From an uncultured Bacilli bacterium (lineage in GTDB: Bacteria; Bacillota_I; Bacilli_A; RF39; UBA660), in NCBI GenBank assembly GCA_934085825.1, contig CAKOHR010000001.1:62001-126000 (forward strand): a stretch of 64,000 nucleotides of DNA, read 5' to 3'. A model generated the notes under the pieces. It made no database searches. It saw nothing but the letters and a program-made list of their open reading frames with translations, and had not been told where the DNA came from. This document shows, one piece after another, positions 24,553 to 33,932 of this stretch; the first letter of the stretch is position 1, and every line of letters starts with the position of its first letter. The position numbers and the translations under genes were made by a program.

Positions 24553-25731
24553 ATGAAAAAACATAAGAAATTATTTGTAACTTTAGGTGTTATTTTAGCT
24601 ATAATAATTAGTTTCATATTTGGTTCAAAAAACGATGATGTTTATAAGGAGGATACTAAAACTAAAATTGTAAAAAGAAAAAATACATTATCAATGATGT
24701 TAGAAACTGAAGCTGGTTCAGGAAACTATGAAATGACAACACAAAGTGGGTGGCCAACGGATGGATATACTTTTAATTCAACATTATCAAAATGTGAAAA
24801 TGGTGGTGAAGTTTATTGGGACGATTCAAGTAAGAAAGTGTTTATGAGTGCCAATATGTCTGATAAATGCTATGTGTATTTTGACAAAACTCCAACTAGT
24901 TTAGCAGATTATGTAAAATCATTGTATACAGGAACACAAGGGGAAAATAATATTTATTATCATAATGGTACAATTGTAAGTAAGAATGAATTTACAGATG
25001 ATAATAATACAACATATCCTGTTGGTACAATATTGGATGCAAATGATGGAAGTTATAGATATGCTGGAGCAAAGGAGGCAGTAAATAATTATGTCTGCTT
25101 GGACTCAAATGAAAATACATGTTCAAAGGCGAACCTTTTTAGAATAATTGGAGTATTTGATAATAAAGTAAAACTAATCAAAGCAAAACCGATAGGTAGT
25201 ATGGCATGGAACAGCGATGAGCTTAATGGTTGGGAAACGTCAAGCTTATATACATATTTAAATGGTGAATATTTAACAAGTTTAGGTGATCTAGCGAATA
25301 AAATAGATACAGCAACATGGGAAACTATTGGAAATACTGTAGAAAAAATATATGGTGTAGTACCAGCGATAACATATCAAAATGAAGTAGTAAATTCAGC
25401 AATAACAGATTATACATTTAATGCTAAAATTGGTCTAATATATTTATCGGATTTTGGATTTGCGGCAAGTTCAAGTGCATGGTCAACAACATTAAATAAT
25501 TATGAAAATTCGTCAATAACATCAGTAAATTGGATTGGTTCTAAAGAATGGACTATTACCCGTGTAGTAGAGGATGTTACTTATGATTCTGCGTTCCTTA
25601 CAGTTTACGGTGGCTTTGTGGGTGAACCGGTTAATTCTGACAATTATGTAAGTCCTTCTTTCTACCTTTCATCTTCAGTAACCTATGTATCGGGGAGTGG
25701 CAGCGCCAGCGACCCGATGGTAATAAACTGA
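24553..25731 (+). CDS. Membrane-anchored surface protein with lectin-like C-terminal domain (A)
   Basis: A 392-residue protein. One N-terminal membrane helix (about 7-23) is followed by a cysteine-pair unit (GYTFNSTLSKC...CYVYFDK) like those of the glycine-rich proteins. From about residue 120 it shares a module with the protein at 52210: YHNGT, SYRYAG, LFRIIGVFDNKVKLIK, TWETIG, PAITYQNEVV, AKIGLIYLSDFGFAA, EWTITR, and a closing SSVTYVSGSGSASDP. The fold is unproven; the order of motifs suggests a formylglycine-enzyme/C-type-lectin-like domain. The last 55 codons are richer in GC than the rest. Confidence 0.65.
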   Translation: MKKHKKLFVTLGVILAIIISFIFGSKNDDVYKEDTKTKIVKRKNTLSMMLETEAGSGNYEMTTQSGWPTDGYTFNSTLSKCENGGEVYWDDSSKKVFMSANMSDKCYVYFDKTPTSLADYVKSLYTGTQGENNIYYHNGTIVSKNEFTDDNNTTYPVGTILDANDGSYRYAGAKEAVNNYVCLDSNENTCSKANLFRIIGVFDNKVKLIKAKPIGSMAWNSDELNGWETSSLYTYLNGEYLTSLGDLANKIDTATWETIGNTVEKIYGVVPAITYQNEVVNSAITDYTFNAKIGLIYLSDFGFAASSSAWSTTLNNYENSSITSVNWIGSKEWTITRVVEDVTYDSAFLTVYGGFVGEPVNSDNYVSPSFYLSSSVTYVSGSGSASDPMVIN

Positions 25732-25776
25732 TCTACGGACAGTTTTAAAAAACATCGGTGAAACCTAACAACAAAG

Positions 25777-25817
25777 AGGTAAAAAGTTTGACCAGTACTC
25801 GACGATTTACCTTTTTT
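25777..25817 (+). terminator. Terminator of surface protein A
   Basis: AGGTAAA (25777-25783) pairs with TTTACCT (25806-25812) and T6 follows. A second small hairpin, AAACTG/CAGTTT, overlaps the stop codon at about 25727-25746. Confidence 0.65.
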
Positions 25818-25913
25818 AAATAATGTTCAGAACAATAAAAAATATGAGTTTGATAATGACTTTTTAATTATTATGTGTTAAAATAAGTTTAATTTTTAAA
25901 GAGGAATTATGAA

Positions 25914-26348
25914 ATGAAAAAATTAATTAAATATTTTGTTTTATTTGTTTTATTATTTATACCTGGTATTGCTTTTGCTCAAGAATTAGAAATAGTTTCA
26001 GTTGATGTATGTAGCAGTGATAGTGGAGTTCTTAAAGTTTTTCAAGTTATTGGATATGTAATTTATATCATTAAAATTTTAGTGCCAATTATAATTATTT
26101 TATTAGGTATGATTGAATTTGGAAAGGCTACGATTACAAAAGATGAAAAAGCAATTTTCTTGGCTGCTAATAGCTTAATGAATAAAGTAATTATTGGGGT
26201 ACTAGTATTTATGGTACCTACATTATTAAATGCTTTACTTAATTTAGTAGATGGAGCACTTGAGACTAAAAATGCGTATAAGACATGTACTGTTTGTGCT
26301 TTAACACCATTTAGTGATGAATGTAAGCCTAAAGGTTTAATGGATTAA
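25914..26348 (+). CDS. Small exported membrane protein, VirB2/TrbC pilin-like layout
   Basis: A 144-residue protein. A signal peptide ending AFA is followed by two membrane helices (about 45-68 and 92-115) joined by a short polar loop with GKATITKDEKA. This is the layout of VirB2/TrbC-type pilins. Five cysteines lie outside the helices, three of them in the tail (CTVC...C). No other secretion or conjugation gene is near, so the pilin reading is only structural analogy. The start follows a GAGGAATT site. Confidence 0.5.
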   Translation: MKKLIKYFVLFVLLFIPGIAFAQELEIVSVDVCSSDSGVLKVFQVIGYVIYIIKILVPIIIILLGMIEFGKATITKDEKAIFLAANSLMNKVIIGVLVFMVPTLLNALLNLVDGALETKNAYKTCTVCALTPFSDECKPKGLMD

Positions 26349-26426
26349 AATGGATTAAATAGTCCATTTTTTCTTTTATTATATCTTATTAAATGTTATA
26401 ATGATTGTATACATGTGGAGGCTTAA

Positions 26427-28514
26427 ATGAATATGTTAGAAGGATTAAATAAAGAACAAAAAGAGGCAGTTTTACATACAGACGGGCCTTGCTTGGTGCT
26501 TGCTGGTGCAGGTTCAGGAAAAACAAAAGTTTTAACAACTAGAATAGCAAATATGATAAATGATGGTATATATTCAGGAAATATTTTAGCTATAACATTT
26601 ACAAATAAAGCTGCTAAAGAAATGCGAGATAGAATAAGTAATATGGTGGAAAATAATTATGCTTTTGTTGGAACATTTCATTCTTTTGGACTTAGGGTTA
26701 TTAGAGAAAATACAGAAAAATTAGGCTTAACAAGTAATTTTACTATAATTGATAGTGATGATGTTTCAAGTGTCATAAAAAAAATAATGAAAGAACTTGA
26801 TATAAGTACTAAAGAATATAGTGTAAGTTATATAAGAAATAAAATTAGTTTTATTAAAAATGAAATGCTTAGTGATAGTGAAGTTGATAAATATTTAAAT
26901 AGTCCACCAGAAAAAGTAGCAATTAGGGTATATCATGAATATGAAAAAGTATTAAAGAGAAATAATGCTGTAGATTTTGATGATTTATTAAAAAGACCTG
27001 TTGAATTATTTATGCAAAATGATGATATATTAGATAAATATCAAGAAAAATATAGATATATTTTAATAGATGAATATCAAGATACAAATGAGGTACAATA
27101 TAAGTTAGTTAAGTTACTTGCTAGTAAATATCGTAATTTATTTGTAGTGGGTGATGTTAATCAAAGTATATATGGATTTAGATGGTCAAATTATAAAAAT
27201 ATACTTAATTTTGAAAAGGATTATCCTGATAGTAAAAGTATTACTTTAAATCAAAATTATCGAAGTACAAATAATATTTTGAATGCTGCCAATAGTGTTA
27301 TAAAAAATAATGTTGAAAGAAAAGAAGTAAATTTATATAGTACTTTTGGTGATGGTGTTAAAATTAAATATTTTAGAGGTAATGATGAGAAAGATGAAGT
27401 AAAACTTGTCATTGATGAAATGAAGAAATTACTTAATGAAGGATATGATTATAATGACTTTGCCATACTTTATAGAACTAATGCTCAATCAAGAAATGTT
27501 GAAGATGCTATATTAAAAGTTAATTGGCCTTATAGAGTTGTTGGTAGTTATTATTTCTACAAAAGAAAAGAAATTAAAGATTTACTTTGTTATTTAAGAC
27601 TTATTTCTAATCATCAAGATGATGTTTCTTTAGAAAGAGTTATAAATGTACCTAAAAGAGGCATTGGGGATACATCAATTAATAATTTGAGAAGTATAGC
27701 ACGTGAAAATAATGAATGTATGTTTAAGTGTTTATCTAAGCCTAAGGAAGTTGAATTTAAAAAATTGATTTTAGAGCTTACCGAAGATGCTAAAGATTTA
27801 GATTTAACTGAATTAATTGATGTGGTGCTTGAAAAATCTGGATTAAAAGATGAACTTGAAAAGGAACATACTTTGGAAGCTGATATTAGACTTGAAAACT
27901 TAATGGAATTTAAAAGTATTACAGAAAACTATCAAAAAGAAACTGGTACAGTAAATCTTGAAGACTTTCTTGAAGATATTAGTATTGTAGCTGATCAATC
28001 AGAACATGAAACTTTAGATAATGCCGTTACACTTATGACAATGCATGCTGCTAAAGGACTTGAATTTAAAGTGGTATTCTTAATTGGTATGGAAGAAGGT
28101 ATAATGCCACATTCAATGAGTTTAAATGAAGATGGTGAACTTGAAGAAGAAAGAAGACTTTGTTATGTTGGTATAACTAGAGCTAAAGAAAGACTTTATA
28201 TTACCAATGCTAAAAGAAGAATGCTATTTGGTAATACCAATATGAACCCGCCATCAAGATTTATCGCGGAAATAGATAATAATTTAATAGAAAAAGAAGA
28301 AAGTAAAACAGAAAATAAAGCATTTAATAAAACAAACTTTTATGAGGGAGATAGAATTGATTACAAACATGGAGAAATTGTTATGCATGCATCATTTGGC
28401 AAAGGTGTTGTTATAGATAATGATGAAAGATTTGTAACAGTTGCCTTTGATAAAAGGTTTGGTATAAAGAAATTTTTAAATAATTATCAAGGTTTAAGGA
28501 GGATTGGAAAATGA
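26427..28514 (+). CDS. pcrA: ATP-dependent DNA helicase PcrA/UvrD
   Basis: A superfamily 1A 3'-5' helicase for repair and for removing transcription complexes and RecA filaments. Motif I is AGAGSGKTKVL near residues 28-38; motif II is LIDEYQDTN; motif III is VVGDVNQSIYGFRW; motif IV is NYRST; motifs V and VI are TMHAAKGLEF and YVGITRAKERL. The C-terminal Tudor-like part ends with HASFGKGVVI. Length is 695 residues. GTGGAGG precedes the ATG. The UGA stop overlaps the next start, and ligA follows two genes on, the usual pcrA-ligA neighbourhood. Confidence 0.95.
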   Translation: MNMLEGLNKEQKEAVLHTDGPCLVLAGAGSGKTKVLTTRIANMINDGIYSGNILAITFTNKAAKEMRDRISNMVENNYAFVGTFHSFGLRVIRENTEKLGLTSNFTIIDSDDVSSVIKKIMKELDISTKEYSVSYIRNKISFIKNEMLSDSEVDKYLNSPPEKVAIRVYHEYEKVLKRNNAVDFDDLLKRPVELFMQNDDILDKYQEKYRYILIDEYQDTNEVQYKLVKLLASKYRNLFVVGDVNQSIYGFRWSNYKNILNFEKDYPDSKSITLNQNYRSTNNILNAANSVIKNNVERKEVNLYSTFGDGVKIKYFRGNDEKDEVKLVIDEMKKLLNEGYDYNDFAILYRTNAQSRNVEDAILKVNWPYRVVGSYYFYKRKEIKDLLCYLRLISNHQDDVSLERVINVPKRGIGDTSINNLRSIARENNECMFKCLSKPKEVEFKKLILELTEDAKDLDLTELIDVVLEKSGLKDELEKEHTLEADIRLENLMEFKSITENYQKETGTVNLEDFLEDISIVADQSEHETLDNAVTLMTMHAAKGLEFKVVFLIGMEEGIMPHSMSLNEDGELEEERRLCYVGITRAKERLYITNAKRRMLFGNTNMNPPSRFIAEIDNNLIEKEESKTENKAFNKTNFYEGDRIDYKHGEIVMHASFGKGVVIDNDERFVTVAFDKRFGIKKFLNNYQGLRRIGK

Positions 28515-29395
28515 AAAAAACACTAGTAATTATGGCTGCTGGAATGGGTAGTAGATTTGGAGGTTTAAAACAAATTGAACCTGTTGGACCAAACGGGGAA
28601 ATTATTGCTGATTATTCAGTATATGATGCTAAAAGAGCAGGTTTTTCTACGGTAATATTTATTATTAGAAAGGATAATGAAGAATATTTTAAAACTCATA
28701 TAATTAATAAATATGATGGAATTGAAGTAAAACTGGCTTTTCAAGAACTTGAATATGTTCCTAGTGATAATAATGTTCCAAAAGATAGGGTTAAAATGTT
28801 AGGAACTGGACACGCTTTATATTGCGCAAAAGATTTGATTGATAGTGATTTTGTTATTGTTAATTCCGATGATTTTTATGGAAAAGATTCATACAAAATT
28901 GCTGCAGATTTTTTAGATAATAATATGAGTGATTATGTAAGTGTAAATTATCCATATGGGGTAACTGCAAGTAAGTTTGGTAAAGTCAAGCGTGGTGTTG
29001 TAAATGAAGAAGATGGCATTATTAAATCAATAAATGAAAGTGAAATTGGTGAAGAAAATGGAAGAATAATGGCTAAATCTTTACAAACTGAAGAAGAATT
29101 TGAAATAACAAATGATACTCCGGTTGCAGTTAATTTCTTTGGAATTAGAAAAAGTTTTTTGAATATATTAGAAAAGGAATTTAATATATTTATTCGTGAT
29201 GAAGTAAACTTAACTAATGAATTTTTACTTCCAGAAGTTTTAAAAAAATGTTTGGATGAAAAATCAATTATATTAAAATCTGAGGTGTCACCAAGTAAAT
29301 GGATTGGAATGACATATAAAGAAGATTTAGAAACAGTTAAAAATCATATAAATGGGTTGATAGAAAGGGGAGAATATCCAAGTAAACTTTGGTAG
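28511..29395 (+). CDS. NTP-transferase family nucleotidyltransferase
   Basis: A 294-residue protein with the N-terminal Rossmann-like signature LVIMAAGMGSRFGGLKQ, the G-x-G-x-R...K loop of sugar-phosphate nucleotidyltransferases. DFVIVNSDDFYG carries the metal-binding aspartates. It likely joins an NTP to a sugar or alcohol phosphate; the substrate cannot be read from sequence. The ATG lies within the pcrA stop (ATGA) and ligA follows 4 nt later, so it is in the same operon. Confidence 0.8.
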   Translation: MKKTLVIMAAGMGSRFGGLKQIEPVGPNGEIIADYSVYDAKRAGFSTVIFIIRKDNEEYFKTHIINKYDGIEVKLAFQELEYVPSDNNVPKDRVKMLGTGHALYCAKDLIDSDFVIVNSDDFYGKDSYKIAADFLDNNMSDYVSVNYPYGVTASKFGKVKRGVVNEEDGIIKSINESEIGEENGRIMAKSLQTEEEFEITNDTPVAVNFFGIRKSFLNILEKEFNIFIRDEVNLTNEFLLPEVLKKCLDEKSIILKSEVSPSKWIGMTYKEDLETVKNHINGLIERGEYPSKLW

Positions 29396-29399
29396 ATTT

Positions 29400-31394
29400 A
29401 TGGACAATGTAAAAGAAAGAGTTGAAAAGTTAACAAAGATATTAAATGAAGCAAATTATAATTATTATGTAAAAGATAATCCAACGATAACTGATCAAGA
29501 ATATGATAAGTATATTAGGGAACTTGAAGACTTAGAAACTTTGTATCCTGAGTTTGCAAGTAAAAATAGTCCTACAAAAAGAGTAGGTGGCGAAGTAATT
29601 GATAAGTTTCAAAAAGTAGTTAGAGATAAACCAATGCTTAGTATTGCTGATGTTTTTAATGAAGAGGAAGTGTCTGAATTTTTAAAAAGAGTTGAAAATG
29701 AAGTTAATGCGGAATATGTTTGCGAATATAAAATAGATGGTTTAGGAGTTTCACTCATATATGAAAAAGGAAAACTTGTTCGTGGCGTTACTCGTGGTGA
29801 TGGCTTGGTTGGGGAAGACATAACTCACAATGTTAGAACTATTAAAGCTATTCCCCTTGAACTTACTAAACCAGTTGATATTGAAGTTCGTGGTGAGATT
29901 TTCATGCATAAAACTACATTAGATAAAATAAATAAAAAACGTGAAATGGAAGGAAAAACAAAACTTCAAAATGTCAGAAATGCAGCAGCAGGAAGTGTTC
30001 GTCAGCTAGATAGTAAAGTTACAGCTGAAAGAGAACTTGATAATTTTATATATTATTTGCCTAATCCTGATGCTTTTGGTATAAAATCTCATTTGGAAGC
30101 ATTACAATTCATGGAAAGTTTAGGATTTAAAATAAATTCAGCTAATAAACTTGTAAAAAATGATGAAGAAGTTTTAAATTATATTGAAGAAGCAACAAGG
30201 AAGAGAAAAAGTTTATCCTATGAAATAGATGGTATTGTTATAAAAGTAAATAGGGTGGATTTACAAGAAAAGTTAGGTTATACGGCGAAATATCCTAAGT
30301 GGGCAATAGCATATAAGTTTCCCGCTGAAGAAGTTCTAACCAAACTTACAGATATAATATTTACTGTAGGAAGAACTGGTAGAATTACTCCGAATGCTGT
30401 ATTAGAACCAGTTATTGTTATGGGATCAACTATCCGAAGGGCAACACTTCATAATGAAGATTATGTAAACATGAAAGGCTTAAAAATCGGCGATATTGTA
30501 TCAATTAGAAAAGCTGGTGATGTTATACCAGAAGTTGTTGAACCAAAACTTGAAAGAAGAAATGGTACAGAAAAAGAATTTAAGATGATAACTGAGTGCC
30601 CAATGTGTCATGAAAAAATTGAAAAAAGAGAAGGCCAAGTAGATTATTATTGTGTTAATCCTAATTGTCCAAGAAGAAATATAGAAAGTATAATTCATTT
30701 TGTTTCAAGAGATGCCATGAATATTGAAGGTCTTGGTGATGAAATAGTGGAGGAACTTTATAATCTAGGTTTTGTTAAGAATATAACTGATTTGTATAAT
30801 TTAAATGATAAAAAAAGGGACATAATGCAGTTTGATGGTTATGGAGAAAAAAGTGTTAATAAAATGCTTGAAAACATTGAAAAGAGTAAAAATGTAAGCT
30901 TGGAAAGATTATTGTTTGGTTTAGGTATAAAAGAAATTGGTAGTAAAACAGCTAAATTACTTGCAAGTACTTATGAAAATATGGATAATTTGATGAATGC
31001 TACGATTGAAAACTTAGAAAGTGTTCGTGATATTGGACATATAACAGCTCTAAGTGTTTATGAATATTTACAAAATAATAAAGAGTTAATTGAAAAATTA
31101 AAAAATATTGGTATAAATATGACTTATTTAGGTAAAACTCTAGGATTAAATGATTTAATTACTGGTAAAAGATTTGTTATAACAGGCACAATTGATGGCT
31201 ATGGAAGAAAAGAAATAAAAGAAATAATAGAAAGCTATAAAGGTGTAGTTAGTGAATCTGTTAGTAAGAATACTGATGTTGTAATCGTTGGAGCTAATCC
31301 TGGAAGTAAATATAGTGATGCTTTAAGGCTTAATATTATGATCTGGGATAATGATAAAACTGTTAGTGTGTTAAATAATTTGCCAAAAGCATAA
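29400..31394 (+). CDS. ligA: NAD-dependent DNA ligase
   Basis: Seals nicks in duplex DNA using NAD. The Ia domain begins the protein (YYVKDNPTITDQEYD). The adenylation lysine is in YKIDGLGVSL near residue 115. Later motifs include GEDITHNVRTI, RGEIFM, EIDGIVIKVN and YKFPAE. The OB fold is followed by a four-cysteine zinc finger, CPMC...C-x5-C, near 402-425. Helix-hairpin-helix repeats and a C-terminal BRCT domain (FVITGTIDGYGRKE) complete the 664-residue protein. All domains appear intact. Confidence 0.96.
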   Translation: MDNVKERVEKLTKILNEANYNYYVKDNPTITDQEYDKYIRELEDLETLYPEFASKNSPTKRVGGEVIDKFQKVVRDKPMLSIADVFNEEEVSEFLKRVENEVNAEYVCEYKIDGLGVSLIYEKGKLVRGVTRGDGLVGEDITHNVRTIKAIPLELTKPVDIEVRGEIFMHKTTLDKINKKREMEGKTKLQNVRNAAAGSVRQLDSKVTAERELDNFIYYLPNPDAFGIKSHLEALQFMESLGFKINSANKLVKNDEEVLNYIEEATRKRKSLSYEIDGIVIKVNRVDLQEKLGYTAKYPKWAIAYKFPAEEVLTKLTDIIFTVGRTGRITPNAVLEPVIVMGSTIRRATLHNEDYVNMKGLKIGDIVSIRKAGDVIPEVVEPKLERRNGTEKEFKMITECPMCHEKIEKREGQVDYYCVNPNCPRRNIESIIHFVSRDAMNIEGLGDEIVEELYNLGFVKNITDLYNLNDKKRDIMQFDGYGEKSVNKMLENIEKSKNVSLERLLFGLGIKEIGSKTAKLLASTYENMDNLMNATIENLESVRDIGHITALSVYEYLQNNKELIEKLKNIGINMTYLGKTLGLNDLITGKRFVITGTIDGYGRKEIKEIIESYKGVVSESVSKNTDVVIVGANPGSKYSDALRLNIMIWDNDKTVSVLNNLPKA

Positions 31395-31431
31395 ATAGAT
31401 AGTATAATTATATTACTTGAAGAGGTGAAAA

Positions 31432-31920
31432 ATGAAAAAATTGAAAGAATTATGGGGGAAAAATAAAGTACTTATAGTACTTGGAATAATATTGGTTATT
31501 TGTTTAGTAGCTATTATTATTGTAACTTTTTCTTTCTTTTTAGGAGGAAATAAAGGTGTTTATGGTGATCGTCTTAAAGACATTGATAAACATCCCGTTA
31601 CAGAAACTTTAAAAAGTGAATATGTAACAGCTTTGGAAGCTGAAAATAGTGTTACAAGTGTAAGTATGGATATTAAAGGTAAAATAATTTATATAATTAT
31701 TAATTTTGCATCTGATACTGCTTTAAATGATGCTGAAGCTTTAGCAGCATTAAGTTTAGATAAACTAGGTGAAGATATTTTATCTTTTTATGATATTAAT
31801 TTTACATTGAAATGTGAAAAAAGTGAAAATAGTGAAGGATTTACAATTCTTGGAGCTAAAAATGTGGCCGGTTCTGGTTTAGTTTGGAATAATAATACCC
31901 CACTAGAAAGTGAAGAATAA
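31432..31920 (+). CDS. Single-span membrane protein of unknown function
   Basis: A 162-residue protein: a basic start, one membrane helix (about 14-37), and an extracytoplasmic domain of about 120 residues with mixed strands and helices (VTSVSMDIKGKIIYIIINF, FTLKCEK). No catalytic motif or family recognised. GAGGTGAAA precedes the ATG. Its stop overlaps the start of the GGDEF-like sensor gene (TAATG), so the two are coupled and may work together. Confidence 0.6.
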   Translation: MKKLKELWGKNKVLIVLGIILVICLVAIIIVTFSFFLGGNKGVYGDRLKDIDKHPVTETLKSEYVTALEAENSVTSVSMDIKGKIIYIIINFASDTALNDAEALAALSLDKLGEDILSFYDINFTLKCEKSENSEGFTILGAKNVAGSGLVWNNNTPLESEE

Positions 31921-33932
31921 TGAAAAAGAAAAGAAGTATAATTATCGTAATTGTTAGTATTTTAGTAGTTGTTGGAGTAGCAATTCTTTTATACAACTTG
32001 TTAAATGATAAAAATAAATTAACTGTTGCAGAACGAAATTGGGTTAATGAAAGTATAGGTACTATTCAAAATATTAATATTGTTAATAATGTTAATGTCT
32101 TTGGAAAAGATGGAAGTGGACTATTTTATGATTTTTTGGATGACTTTGAAAAAGAATATGAATTAACTATAAATCCAATTACTTTTAATACTGGTAATGT
32201 TCCAAGTGGAATTACTTTTAATGAAAAAACAAGTGTGGATGATAATGATATTATTTTTTATAGTGATCATTATGTTTTAGTGAGTAAAACAGATGATATT
32301 ATATCAAGTGAAGAAAATTTAAATGGTAAAACAATTGGAATTTTGACTTCCGATCTTAGTTATGTTTCAAAATACATTAAGAAAGCTACGAATGTAACAT
32401 TTAAACAATTTGATACTAGAGATGAACTTCTTAAAGATATGGAAGGTTCAGAAAATTATATGCTTGTTTCTTTAATGGATTATTTAGATGTAATACTTAG
32501 TAAGGATTATAAAGTTGTATACCATTTTAGTGATATAAAGAAATATTTTACATTGAGTACTACAGATGATATCTTATCAAGTGTATTAATTAAGCATTAT
32601 AATAAATGGATAAGCAAATTTGATGATATATATAATCAAAATTTATTTAAAACATTTACTCAAAATATGCAAATTAGTGATACAGAGGTTGATAGCATGC
32701 AAAGTGTTATCTATAATTACGGCTTTGTAAATGCATCTCCTTATGAAGTTATTACTGGTGGTAAGTATGGTGGTATAGTAGCGGTTTATTTAAGTAAATT
32801 TAGTAAATTTGCTGATGTTGAATTTAATTTTAATAAATATAAGAATTTTTATAAGTTTGATAAAGCTAAGAAGAATAATGAAATAGATTTATATTTTAAT
32901 TATTATAATTTTGCTGATGATTTTTATCAAACTAGTGGTCTTAATATTGAATATGTAATAGCTTTGCCAAAAAGTGATAATACTGTTATTAAATCTATTA
33001 ATTCCCTGATTGGAAAGACTGTATATGTTCAAGAGAATAGTAAGTTATATGATTATGTAAATGCAATTGAGGGTATTAATGTTAAAACATTTAGTACTAC
33101 TAAAGAATTATTTAAATTAAATAAAAAAGATGTTAATATAATAATTGATAAAAATACTTTTGATTATTATAGTGATAATAAATTAAATAATTATAATGTA
33201 AGATATACGGATTATATTTTAAATAATTATACATTTAAAGTTAGAACAAATAGTGCATTATATAAATTATTAAATAAATATATTAATATATCTGATGATA
33301 ATGAAATGGTTATTGAAGGACTTTTAAATCATCAAGAAACGGTTAAAAGCGGTGGTATGATAACCAAAATTGCGGAATATATTCTTTATGTTGTTATAAT
33401 AGTTACAATTATTATTCTTGTAGTGTTTAAGAAAAGTAAAAAAATAACTATTGCTAGAAAAATTAAAAAAGATGATAAAATGAAATTTATTGATCAATTA
33501 ACTAGTTTAAAAAATAGAAATTTCTTAAATGAAAATATTGAAACTTGGAATAATAATACTATATATCCTCAGACAATTATGGTAGTGGATTTAAATAAGA
33601 TACAAGAAATAAATGATTTGTATGGCTATAATGAAGGCGATAGACAAATTAAATCTTTAGCTAATGTTTTAATTAAAACTCAACTTGACAATAGTGAAGT
33701 TATGCGTACTGATGGCAATGAATTTGTTATTTATTTTGTTGGATATAGTCAAAAACAAATTAGTAATTATATATTTAAATTAAATAGAGAAATAAAAAAA
33801 CTACCTTATGATTTTGGAGCAGAAATTGGTTATAGTATGATTCTTGATGATATTAAAACTATTGAAGATGCCTTAAATGAAGCTGTAGAAGATATGAAAA
33901 AAAATAAGGATAGTAACAATGAAGAAGCTTAA
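31920..33932 (+). CDS. Membrane sensor: two solute-binding-like domains plus degenerate GGDEF domain
   Basis: A 670-residue protein. A membrane helix (about 5-25) leads to two extracytoplasmic lobes that look like tandem family-3 solute-binding domains, with LNGKTIGILTSD and IGKTVYVQENS as the repeated entry strands. A second membrane helix (about 485-505) follows, then a C-terminal domain that starts DQLTSLKNRNFLNENI like GGDEF proteins. The signature loop reads RTDGNEF in place of GGDEF, so diguanylate cyclase activity is doubtful. It may bind nucleotide without turnover. It is coupled to genes on both sides. Confidence 0.72.
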   Translation: MKKKRSIIIVIVSILVVVGVAILLYNLLNDKNKLTVAERNWVNESIGTIQNINIVNNVNVFGKDGSGLFYDFLDDFEKEYELTINPITFNTGNVPSGITFNEKTSVDDNDIIFYSDHYVLVSKTDDIISSEENLNGKTIGILTSDLSYVSKYIKKATNVTFKQFDTRDELLKDMEGSENYMLVSLMDYLDVILSKDYKVVYHFSDIKKYFTLSTTDDILSSVLIKHYNKWISKFDDIYNQNLFKTFTQNMQISDTEVDSMQSVIYNYGFVNASPYEVITGGKYGGIVAVYLSKFSKFADVEFNFNKYKNFYKFDKAKKNNEIDLYFNYYNFADDFYQTSGLNIEYVIALPKSDNTVIKSINSLIGKTVYVQENSKLYDYVNAIEGINVKTFSTTKELFKLNKKDVNIIIDKNTFDYYSDNKLNNYNVRYTDYILNNYTFKVRTNSALYKLLNKYINISDDNEMVIEGLLNHQETVKSGGMITKIAEYILYVVIIVTIIILVVFKKSKKITIARKIKKDDKMKFIDQLTSLKNRNFLNENIETWNNNTIYPQTIMVVDLNKIQEINDLYGYNEGDRQIKSLANVLIKTQLDNSEVMRTDGNEFVIYFVGYSQKQISNYIFKLNREIKKLPYDFGAEIGYSMILDDIKTIEDALNEAVEDMKKNKDSNNEEA

